DNA of 64,000 nucleotides from an uncultured Clostridia bacterium (GTDB lineage: Bacteria; Bacillota; Clostridia; Christensenellales; Aristaeellaceae), in the NCBI GenBank assembly GCA_934663595.1, contig CAKUKM010000005.1, positions 1-64,000 of the forward strand, given 5' to 3'. Shown here in pieces: positions 49,392-56,347 of this stretch. The position numbers and the translations under genes were made by a program. How positions within the stretch are numbered: the first letter of the stretch is position 1; the number at the start of each line of letters is the position of its first letter. Below the pieces are notes generated by a model, which was not told the origin of the DNA, made no database searches, and saw nothing but the letters and a program-made list of their open reading frames with translations.

Positions 49392-50219
49392 TTACAGACC
49401 GAGCTTGCGCAGCGTGTCAATGCTCATCTTCGCGGCCTCAAACGGCGTGCGATCGTACCACTGATCCTGCTCGACCACGAAGCAGAACGCGCCCGCGTCC
49501 AGACCCGCTTCGACAATCGCCTTCACGTCCTGGCAGCCATAGCCGACCGGGCGGAATTCAAAGGCCGTGGAATCGCTGTTCTTGCCGTCGTCGCTGCCGT
49601 CCTCCTTGATCAGCGCATAGGGCTGCGCGCCGCCGCGGCTGCCGACGAAGTCCTTCATGTGAACGATCGGCGCGCGGCCGGCGTATTTGCGCACGTAATC
49701 GGCCGGATTCTCGCCGGAATAGTTGACCCAGCAGGTGTCGATCTCGGTCTTCAGCAGCTCGGGCTCCACCGCCGCATACAGGAAATCCAGCGCGTACATG
49801 CCGGAGATCTTTTCAAATTCAAAATCGTGGTTGTGATACAGCAGCTGAATGCCCGCCTCGCGGCACAGGCGGCCGAACTTCACGATCGTGCGAATCACAT
49901 CCGCAAATCCGGGCTGGCCGGGGCGATGCGCCTCGTCCAGATACGGAACGGCGATGTATTTGCAGCCGATCGTCAGATGATCGCGGATCACGCCGAACAT
50001 GTCCTTCTCAATCAGCGCGAACGGCACATGATCGGAAAACGCGACCAGGCCGGCCTCGTCCAGCATGGTCTTGACTTCCTCCGCGGTGTGGCCGTAAAAG
50101 CCCGCGAATTCAACGCCGTCGTAGCCGAGCGCCTTGAGCTGCTTGAGCGTGCCCAGAAGATCCTTGCTCGCTTCCTCGCGCGCGGAATACACCTGATAAC
50201 CGATGAGTGCCTTCTTCAT
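49392..50219 (-). CDS. Sugar phosphate isomerase/epimerase (AP_endonuc_2 TIM barrel)
   Basis: 275 residues with the xylose-isomerase-like barrel pattern: YDGVEFAGFYGHTAEEV, LLYHNHDFEFEK (metal-binding His/Glu region), TEIDTCWVNYSGENPADYV, PIVHMKDF and FCFVVEQDQW (terminal metal Glu). Enzymes of this family epimerise or isomerise keto-sugars or inositol derivatives; the exact substrate is unknown. ATG at 50219 has GGAGAGA upstream. It follows rpiB by 12 bases, suggesting a small sugar-phosphate operon. Confidence 0.9.
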   Translation of the reverse strand: MKKALIGYQVYSAREEASKDLLGTLKQLKALGYDGVEFAGFYGHTAEEVKTMLDEAGLVAFSDHVPFALIEKDMFGVIRDHLTIGCKYIAVPYLDEAHRPGQPGFADVIRTIVKFGRLCREAGIQLLYHNHDFEFEKISGMYALDFLYAAVEPELLKTEIDTCWVNYSGENPADYVRKYAGRAPIVHMKDFVGSRGGAQPYALIKEDGSDDGKNSDSTAFEFRPVGYGCQDVKAIVEAGLDAGAFCFVVEQDQWYDRTPFEAAKMSIDTLRKLGL

Positions 50220-50231
50220 AATTCTCTCTCC

Positions 50232-50687
50232 TTATTCAATCGTCTCTCCGTTTTCGATTCGGGAGATCATATCGATGCGCTTGACATGGCGTTCCGCGCC
50301 GGAAAACGGCGTATCCACGAACGCGTCCACGATCGCCTCCGCCATGACCGTGCCGATCAGGCGCGCGCCGAACGCCAGCATGTTCGCGTTGTTGTGCTCG
50401 CGGGTCAGCTTCGCGCTCACCGGTTCGGAGCACAGCGCGCAGCGAATGCCCTTTACCTTGTTGGCCGCCAGCGATACGCCGATGCCCGTTCCGCAGATCA
50501 CGATGCCGCAATCGCATTCTCCGCCGGCCACCGCACGCGCGGCGCGGGCCGCATAAATCGGATAATCGGAATAGCTCTCGTCCTCCGTTCCGAAATTCAC
50601 GACCGTGTGGCCCTTTTTCTCGAGATGCGCCTGGATGTGGTTTTTCATCTGAACGGCGCTGTGATCATTTGCAATGGCTATTTTCAT
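50232..50687 (-). CDS. rpiB: Ribose-5-phosphate isomerase B
   Basis: 151 residues, the usual RpiB/LacAB size. N-terminal IAIANDHSAVQMK, catalytic Cys in CGIVICGTGIGVSLAANKV and the EHNNANMLAFGAR motif are diagnostic. It interconverts ribose 5-phosphate and ribulose 5-phosphate; RpiB homologs may also act on allose or galactose phosphates. ATG at 50687 (MKIAIAND) behind GGGAG. Confidence 0.95.
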   Translation of the reverse strand: MKIAIANDHSAVQMKNHIQAHLEKKGHTVVNFGTEDESYSDYPIYAARAARAVAGGECDCGIVICGTGIGVSLAANKVKGIRCALCSEPVSAKLTREHNNANMLAFGARLIGTVMAEAIVDAFVDTPFSGAERHVKRIDMISRIENGETIE

Positions 50688-50713
50688 CTTATTTTCTCCC
50701 TTTCCTGCTCCAA

Positions 50714-50742
50714 ATCGTAGCATACGTCCCATGGTTTGTCAA
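50714..50742 (-). promoter_or_regulatory. rpiB promoter
   Basis: TTGACA (50737-50742), 17 bases, TACGAT (50714-50719) on the minus strand. Confidence 0.75.
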
Positions 50743-50770
50743 TTCTCTTCCGTGCACGAAAATGCCCGGA

Positions 50771-51526
50771 TTATGCATCGCGCCGGCGCGCGTCGAACGC
50801 ATAGCCCATTACCGCCAGCACCAGCGCCGCAACCACGTAGCCGGCCATGCGAATCCAGTTCGCCTGCCAGCCGCCCTGCGAATACGCCGCCGCAATGCCC
50901 GCCGTGGCCAGTTCGCCCGGGAAAAACAGAAACACGATCATCGCGATGCAGTAAAAGCCGTTCAGCTTTTTCGCCATCGCCACGCCGATTCCGCCCCAGA
51001 ATACCGCCATCCACACGCCCGCCAGCGGCACCGCGACGCGCCAGAGCCACACGTCCGCCATGCCCATCAGGTTGTGCAGCACCAGCTGAATCAGCCCCAG
51101 CAGCAGCACCGCCAGCACGCTGAACACACCCGCCGCCTTGATAAAGCGATACGTCCGCGTCTGAATATACGTAAGCATCGGCAGAACGCTTGCGACCATC
51201 GCGCCGCAGACGATCCAGCCCCACGTAATTCGCGCGTCTACCGCGAAATTCACGATCATGCAGATGATCGCGGTCAGCGCCGCCAGCGCCAGAATGCTCC
51301 ATCTCAGATACCGCATCGGCGTTTCCATCGGCTCGCGCGGCGGCGCAAAGAACCACCTTCTTGCGTGCGGCGGCCGCTTTCCGCCCATCGCCAATTCATA
51401 GCGCGCGCGGCAGTCGTCGCAGGTTTTCATGTGCCCCTGCACCATTTTCACCGTCGCGCGGCTCGCCGCCCCGGACGCGCAGAGGGGAATCAGATCCTGA
51501 ATGACCTCGCAGCTGATTTCGTTCAT
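50771..51526 (-). CDS. Membrane protein with N-terminal zinc-finger (anti-sigma-like)
   Basis: 251 residues. The first 45 residues hold CEVIQDLIPL and GHMKTCDDCRARYE, a zf-HC2-type His-Cys zinc motif as in anti-sigma factors, followed by about six membrane helices (SILALAALTAIICMIV through VAALVLAVMGYA). The start overlaps the stop of the DUF4236 gene by four bases (ATGA). No sigma factor is encoded next to it, so an anti-sigma role is only suggested by the zinc motif. Confidence 0.8.
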   Translation of the reverse strand: MNEISCEVIQDLIPLCASGAASRATVKMVQGHMKTCDDCRARYELAMGGKRPPHARRWFFAPPREPMETPMRYLRWSILALAALTAIICMIVNFAVDARITWGWIVCGAMVASVLPMLTYIQTRTYRFIKAAGVFSVLAVLLLGLIQLVLHNLMGMADVWLWRVAVPLAGVWMAVFWGGIGVAMAKKLNGFYCIAMIVFLFFPGELATAGIAAAYSQGGWQANWIRMAGYVVAALVLAVMGYAFDARRRDA

Positions 51527-52491
51527 GCCCTTTCCTCCGCCATCGCGGCAAATTCCTCCGCCGTATACGGCGGGATTGTCTTCAGCTCTCCCGCCCCCGA
51601 CGGGTTCATGCGATTGCGAAACGCCTCGACAAATGTCTCCGGCTCGACGCGGTCAAAGCGCGCATTCGCAAATTCCACGCGCGCAAACGCGATGGAAAAC
51701 ACATATTGATCCTCCATCTCGCCGGTGCGCGCGTTCCTGCGCTGCGTATAGCCGGAAACCAGCGCGCGCCGAACGCCCGCGCTGGCGAGAAACGCGCCGT
51801 CGGCAAACAATACCGCCAGCCCGAGCACGCATTTGGAATACATCTCGCGCTTTTCGGCAATCGTCTTCGGCTTGATCCGCACCGCGCCGCTCGCCAGCTC
51901 GACCGCCTTTTCGCCCGGCAGATCCTCGATTTCCGGAAGATCCAGATCGATCATCATATCGCCGGTCGACACATCATAGCTGTACTGTGCGCTGAATTCC
52001 AGCGGCAGCTCGAGACTTCCGATAAACGCGTCGAATTTTTCCTCCACGCGCGCCTCCGGCTCGATCGCGCCCAGCGCGGGCACGCGCTTCGCCAGGCGAA
52101 TCACCGATTCCACCGCCTCGGTTTCTGCGTTGACCTCCTGAATCCTTTCGCGATTATATTCCGCCTGCGCGTCCTTAAACCATTCCGTGCGGCGCACGCG
52201 GCGCGCCTCGTCGTCCGAAACGGCGCGGCCGGACGCAGTGAGCACGCGGATTTCGCCGTCCTGCTCGCGCAACTGATAATCGCGCGGATCGGGCGCGGCT
52301 TCCTTTTTTGCGCCGCCGAACAGCTGCCGGCGGTCGGAAAGGCCGGTGCCCGGAATGCCGGTATTCAAAAACACGCCCTTTTTGCCCAGATTCACCGAAA
52401 GGCCCTTCACGCCGACGGTCGCGCTCACGCCCGATTTGGACACGTTCAGCCGCACGCCCCTGCAAATCTGAATGCTCTTCTGAAAACGCAT
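51523..52491 (-). CDS. DUF4236-domain protein
   Basis: 322 residues. The N-terminal 55 residues (RFQKSIQICRGVRLNVSKSG, GLSVNLGKKGVFLNTGIPGTGLS) are the DUF4236 domain, small and of unknown function. The rest is mixed alpha/beta (WFKDAQAEYNRERIQEVN, VRIKPKTIAEKREMYSKCVL) without known motifs. No signal peptide. GCGGGGG lies upstream of the ATG. It is coupled to the zinc-finger membrane protein through an ATGA overlap. Confidence 0.85.
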   Translation of the reverse strand: MRFQKSIQICRGVRLNVSKSGVSATVGVKGLSVNLGKKGVFLNTGIPGTGLSDRRQLFGGAKKEAAPDPRDYQLREQDGEIRVLTASGRAVSDDEARRVRRTEWFKDAQAEYNRERIQEVNAETEAVESVIRLAKRVPALGAIEPEARVEEKFDAFIGSLELPLEFSAQYSYDVSTGDMMIDLDLPEIEDLPGEKAVELASGAVRIKPKTIAEKREMYSKCVLGLAVLFADGAFLASAGVRRALVSGYTQRRNARTGEMEDQYVFSIAFARVEFANARFDRVEPETFVEAFRNRMNPSGAGELKTIPPYTAEEFAAMAEERA

Positions 52492-52521
52492 AAAGCCGCC
52501 CCCGCTTCAAATTCTTCTTCT

Positions 52522-52550
52522 ATTGTACCGCACCCCCGTAAAAAACGCAA
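52522..52550 (-). promoter_or_regulatory. Promoter of the DUF4236 operon
   Basis: TTGCGT (52545-52550), 17 bases, TACAAT (52522-52527) on the minus strand. Confidence 0.65.
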
Positions 52551-52589
52551 GAGCGCCAGTACGCGTCTTAAAGCATTTCAGCCAACGCA

Positions 52590-52617
52590 AAAGCGCCGAA
52601 GAGAATATCGGCGCTTT
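52590..52617 (-). terminator. Terminator of nrdDG
   Basis: AAAGCGCCGA (52590-52599) pairs with TCGGCGCTTT (52608-52617), just after the nrdG stop. Confidence 0.7.
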
Positions 52618-52620
52618 CGT

Positions 52621-53145
52621 TTATTTTTCTTCCCACAATACGATTTTGCCCTGCGCGCGGGTTTGATTCAAATCGATGATGCGCTGGTTTTCCGAGCCGC
52701 GGAACGTGAGCGCCAGATTGCGCAGCGCGTCGACATACCGCCCGTCGACCAGCACGTCGATCTGCGAAAGCATTTCCTCCGTGCACTCGCAGCGCGCGCG
52801 GCTTTCCTTCCACAATTCGCCGTCCAGCGTGTATCCGGTGAAGCACCAGATATCCTTGCCCGGGCATTCCTCGCGCACGCGCTTCAAAAACGGCGCCAGC
52901 ACGCGCTGATTCTCCGGCTCGAACGGCTCGCCGCCCAGCAGCGTAAGCCCGCGCACGTAGGGCGGCTTCAGCGATTCGATGATCTCGTCCTCGGTTGCGC
53001 GCGTAAACGGCTTTCCATAATCAAACGCCCATGTCTGCGGCTGAAAGCAGTTTTCGCAGTGGTTTCGGCAGCCGGAGACGAACAGCGTCGTCCGGATGCC
53101 GATTCCGTTGGCCACGTCCAGCCGTTTGATTTCGCCATAATGCAT
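52621..53145 (-). CDS. nrdG: Anaerobic ribonucleoside-triphosphate reductase activating protein
   Basis: 174 residues; a radical SAM enzyme. The cluster motif is CRNHCENC (C-X3-C-X2-C), followed by LTLLGGEPFEPEN (SAM-binding GGEP). It generates the glycyl radical on NrdD. I choose the ATG at 53145 (MHYGEIKRLD), with AGGTGA upstream overlapping the nrdD stop; a GTG at 53154 is possible but less well spaced. Co-transcribed with nrdD. Confidence 0.96.
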   Translation of the reverse strand: MHYGEIKRLDVANGIGIRTTLFVSGCRNHCENCFQPQTWAFDYGKPFTRATEDEIIESLKPPYVRGLTLLGGEPFEPENQRVLAPFLKRVREECPGKDIWCFTGYTLDGELWKESRARCECTEEMLSQIDVLVDGRYVDALRNLALTFRGSENQRIIDLNQTRAQGKIVLWEEK

Positions 53146-53155
53146 TTTATTCACC

Positions 53156-55318
53156 TCACAGGTGCAGCACGCGCTCCTTGATCTCCTGCGTCCGGCCCTG
53201 ATTCCAGAACTGCGTCCCGATATAGCCGCAGGTGCGGCGCGCGACGTTCATCTTGCTCTGATCGCGATTGCCGCAATTCGGGCAGACCCAGACGAGCTTG
53301 CCGTCCTCGTCCTCGCGAATCTGAATCTCGCCGTCGTAGCCGCAGACCTGGCAGTAATCGCTCTTGGTGTTCAGCTCCGCGTACATGATGTTTTCGTAGA
53401 TGAACTTGATCACCTCGAGCACGGCGGGAATGTTGTTCTGCATGTTCGGCACTTCCACATAGCTGATCGCGCCGCCGGTCGAGAGCGCCTGGAACTGCGA
53501 TTCAAACGCGAGCTTCGCAAACGCGTCGATCGGCTCGGTCACGTGCACGTGATAGCTGTTGGTGATATACGCCTTGTCGGTCACGCCCGGAACGATGCCG
53601 AAGCGATGCTGCAGGCACTTCGCAAACCGATACGTGGTCGATTCCAGCGGCGTTCCGTAAATGCCGAACGCAATGCTCGTCTCTTCCTTCCAGCGGTTGC
53701 ACGCCTCGTTCATGTGCTTCATGATCTGAATCGCAAACGGCGTGGCGGCCGGATCGGTGTGCGGCTTGCCGGTCATATAGCGCACGCATTCGCACAGGCC
53801 CGCATAGCCCAGCGAAATCGTGGAATACCCGCCGTAGAGCAGCCGGTCGATCTTCTCGCCCTTGTCCAGCCGCGCGATCGCGCCGTCCTGCCAGAGAATC
53901 GGCGCCGCGTCCGAAAGCGTGCCCTTCAGGCGGTTGTGGCGGCACATCAGCGCGCGATAGCACAGCTCGAGCCGCTCGTCGAAGATCTGCCAGAACTTGT
54001 CCATATCGCCGCCGGAGGACAGCGCCACATCCGGCAAATTGATCGTAACCACGCCCTGATTGAACCGGCCGTAGAACTTGTAGTGGCCTTCCTCGTCCTT
54101 CCACGGCGTGAGCGCGCTGCGGCAGCCCATGACCGGGAAGCAATTGCCCTCCTTGAGCTCCTTCATCTTCTTTTCGGAGATGTAATCGGGCACGAGGCGC
54201 TTCGCGGTGCACTTCGCGGCGAGCTTCGTCAGGTACCAGTACTCGCTGTCCTCGTGAATATTGTCTTCCTCGAGCACGTAAATCAGCTTCGGGAACGCGG
54301 GGGTGACCCACACGCCGACCTCGTTCTTCACGCCCTCGTAGCGCTGCTGGAGCGCTTCTTCAATGATCATCGCAAGGTCGCGCTTCTCCTGCGGGTTTTT
54401 CGCCTCGTTTAAATACATGAACACCGTCACAAACGGCGCCTGGCCGTTCGTGGTCATCAGCGTGACCACCTGATACTGAATCGTCTGAACGCCCTTGCGA
54501 ACCTCTTCGCGCAGCCGCTTTTCCACGATCTTCGTAATCGCCGCCTCGTCCTTCTGGCCGCCGAGCATCTCGGCTTCCTCCAGCACGTCGCGGCGAATCT
54601 TGTCGCGCGAAACCTGCACGAACGGCGCCAGATGCGCCAGCGAAATACTCTGGCCGCCGTACTGGTTCGAGGCCACCTGCGCGATGATCTGCGTGGCGAT
54701 ATTGCAGGCGGTGGAGAAGCTGTGCGGCTTTTCGATCATCGTTCCCGAAATCACGGTGCCGTTCTGCAGCATGTCCTCGAGATTCACCAGATCGCAATTG
54801 TGCATGTGCTGGGCATAGTAATCCATGTCGTGGAAGTGAATAATGCCCTCGTTGTGCGCCTTCACGATTTCCTCCGGCAGCAGCAGGCGGCAGGTGATGT
54901 CCTTGCTGACCTCGCCGGCCATGTAGTCGCGCTGCACGGAATTCACCGTCGGATTCTTGTTCGCGTTCTCCTGCTTGACCTCCTCGTTGTTGCACTCGAT
55001 CAGGCTGAGAATGCGGTTGTCCGTCGTGTTCGAACGGCGCACCAGCGAGCGCGTATACCGATAGCGGATGTACTGCTTCGCCACCTCGAACGCGCCCACG
55101 CCCATGATCGCCGTTTCGACCATTTCCTGAATCTCTTCGACCGACGGCGCGCGATTCATGCTCACGCATTCCGCCTCCACCGCGGACGCGATCGCCACGA
55201 TCTGCTCCTGCGTCATCCGCTCGCCCTCCGCGACCGTCTTGTTCGCCCGGCCGACTGCGGATATGATTTTTGAAATGTCAAAAACGGCCTCCGAGCCGTT
55301 TCGCTTGATGATCTTCAT
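53156..55318 (-). CDS. nrdD: Anaerobic ribonucleoside-triphosphate reductase (class III)
   Basis: 720 residues. N-terminal ATP-cone (KIIKRNGSEAVFDISKI, about 1-95), then the reductase barrel. The C-terminal zinc site is CQVCGYDG and CPNCG, and the glycyl-radical loop is RRTCGYIGTQFWNQGR. It reduces ribonucleotides to deoxyribonucleotides under anaerobiosis using formate. ATG at 55318; the longer frame runs into the regulatory region. Two NrdR-like boxes lie between its promoter and start, so it is probably repressed by NrdR when dATP is abundant. Confidence 0.97.
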   Translation of the reverse strand: MKIIKRNGSEAVFDISKIISAVGRANKTVAEGERMTQEQIVAIASAVEAECVSMNRAPSVEEIQEMVETAIMGVGAFEVAKQYIRYRYTRSLVRRSNTTDNRILSLIECNNEEVKQENANKNPTVNSVQRDYMAGEVSKDITCRLLLPEEIVKAHNEGIIHFHDMDYYAQHMHNCDLVNLEDMLQNGTVISGTMIEKPHSFSTACNIATQIIAQVASNQYGGQSISLAHLAPFVQVSRDKIRRDVLEEAEMLGGQKDEAAITKIVEKRLREEVRKGVQTIQYQVVTLMTTNGQAPFVTVFMYLNEAKNPQEKRDLAMIIEEALQQRYEGVKNEVGVWVTPAFPKLIYVLEEDNIHEDSEYWYLTKLAAKCTAKRLVPDYISEKKMKELKEGNCFPVMGCRSALTPWKDEEGHYKFYGRFNQGVVTINLPDVALSSGGDMDKFWQIFDERLELCYRALMCRHNRLKGTLSDAAPILWQDGAIARLDKGEKIDRLLYGGYSTISLGYAGLCECVRYMTGKPHTDPAATPFAIQIMKHMNEACNRWKEETSIAFGIYGTPLESTTYRFAKCLQHRFGIVPGVTDKAYITNSYHVHVTEPIDAFAKLAFESQFQALSTGGAISYVEVPNMQNNIPAVLEVIKFIYENIMYAELNTKSDYCQVCGYDGEIQIREDEDGKLVWVCPNCGNRDQSKMNVARRTCGYIGTQFWNQGRTQEIKERVLHL

Positions 55319-55339
55319 TGCTCGCACCCTTTCCTTATA

Positions 55340-55355
55340 ACACAATATATGGTGT
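55340..55355. promoter_or_regulatory. NrdR box 1
   Basis: ACACAATATATGGTGT matches the NrdR consensus (ACACwATATwTwGTGT) at nearly every position. Confidence 0.8.
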
Positions 55356-55361
55356 TGTCCA

Positions 55362-55377
55362 TCACTATATTTTGTAG
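55362..55377. promoter_or_regulatory. NrdR box 2
   Basis: TCACTATATTTTGTAG is a weaker NrdR-like box whose centre lies 22 bases (about two helical turns) from box 1. Confidence 0.65.
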
Positions 55378-55387
55378 TACATGAACT

Positions 55388-55416
55388 ATTATGCCACAAA
55401 ATCTGCCGTCTGTCTA
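55388..55416 (-). promoter_or_regulatory. nrdDG promoter
   Basis: TAGACA (55411-55416), 17 bases, CATAAT (55388-55393) on the minus strand, directly upstream of the NrdR boxes. Confidence 0.65.
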
Positions 55417-55465
55417 CCCCATTCGAAACTTTTATCAAAACGCAATATTATGTTCGCCCAGCGCG

Positions 55466-55493
55466 CGAAAAAGCCGGCTATTGCAGCCGGCTT
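55466..55493 (-). terminator. Terminator of the RadC-like gene
   Basis: AAGCCGGCT (55471-55479) pairs with AGCCGGCTT (55485-55493), followed by T's on the minus strand. Confidence 0.8.
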
Positions 55494-55513
55494 GGTTTTC
55501 CTATCGTGGAGAT

Positions 55514-56281
55514 TTACATTTCTTCTTCATAGAGATCCTCGTCGATCTCTTCCTTGAGATAGCTTCGGGACAGCACGGAGCGCACGCCGCCGAACTGGCG
55601 CGCATCGTATTTGCCGTTCATCGCCATGCTGTAGAGCTCCATTCGGCCCACGAGGATCACGTCGATCAGCTCCGCGCCCATCGCGTCGAGCGTCCGGGCG
55701 TAGCGCTGCGCGCCCTGCAATTCATAATCCGAAACGCACGGAACCTCTTCTTCCACGCATTCCACGATCAGCACCGATCGCGCATGCACGCTCAGCACGT
55801 CCTCGAGGCAGCTGCGAATCGTGTCCGGCTCCGCCCACGCGAGCGATTCGCTGATTCGCCCCAGAATCTGCACGACGCCCGTGGGCGACAGGCAAATCTG
55901 ATACGTGCCCGGGCGCGGGGCGTCCATCAGCATTCTCTCGCACAAATCCAGCGCCTGCCGGTAATTGCGCACGCGCATGCGATCGGTCTTGAGCAAATCG
56001 CAATAGCTTTCCACCAGCTCGCCCACGCTGCAAAGCCATTCCGCCACGCGCCGGCCCACGCCCTTTACGCGCATCAGCTCATCGATCGACGCGCTCAGCA
56101 CATTTTTAACCGACCCGAACTGGCGAATCAGCAGATGCGCAATTTCGCTCACGTCCTGCCGCGGAATCGCGTAAAACAGCAGCAGCTCCAGCACCTGATG
56201 ATCGTCGAATGCGTCCAGGCCCTCCCGCTGCGCGCGATCGCGCAGGCGCTGTCGATGACCCTTGTGAATGTCCGAATGCAT
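55514..56281 (-). CDS. radC: RadC-family protein with degenerate JAB/MPN domain
   Basis: 255 residues, close to RadC length. The N-terminal UPF0758/helix-hairpin-helix part is clear (LELLLFYAIPRQDVSEIAH, LMRVKGVGRRVAEWL). In the C-terminal JAB domain, where family members carry HNHPSG and a downstream Asp as zinc ligands, the sequence reads VEEEVPCVSDYELQGAQRY, so the His pair is lost; the ending strand LIDVILVG is still recognisable. An acidic tail (EEIDEDLYEEEM) follows. It is probably not a metalloprotease. ATG at 56281. Despite the name, a DNA repair role for RadC is not established. Confidence 0.88.
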   Translation of the reverse strand: MHSDIHKGHRQRLRDRAQREGLDAFDDHQVLELLLFYAIPRQDVSEIAHLLIRQFGSVKNVLSASIDELMRVKGVGRRVAEWLCSVGELVESYCDLLKTDRMRVRNYRQALDLCERMLMDAPRPGTYQICLSPTGVVQILGRISESLAWAEPDTIRSCLEDVLSVHARSVLIVECVEEEVPCVSDYELQGAQRYARTLDAMGAELIDVILVGRMELYSMAMNGKYDARQFGGVRSVLSRSYLKEEIDEDLYEEEM

Positions 56282-56347
56282 GCCAAACGCGCCTCCAAAC
56301 AGGAAAAGCCCGTCGATCCAACCGGCGGACTTTCCCCCCTGTTCATT

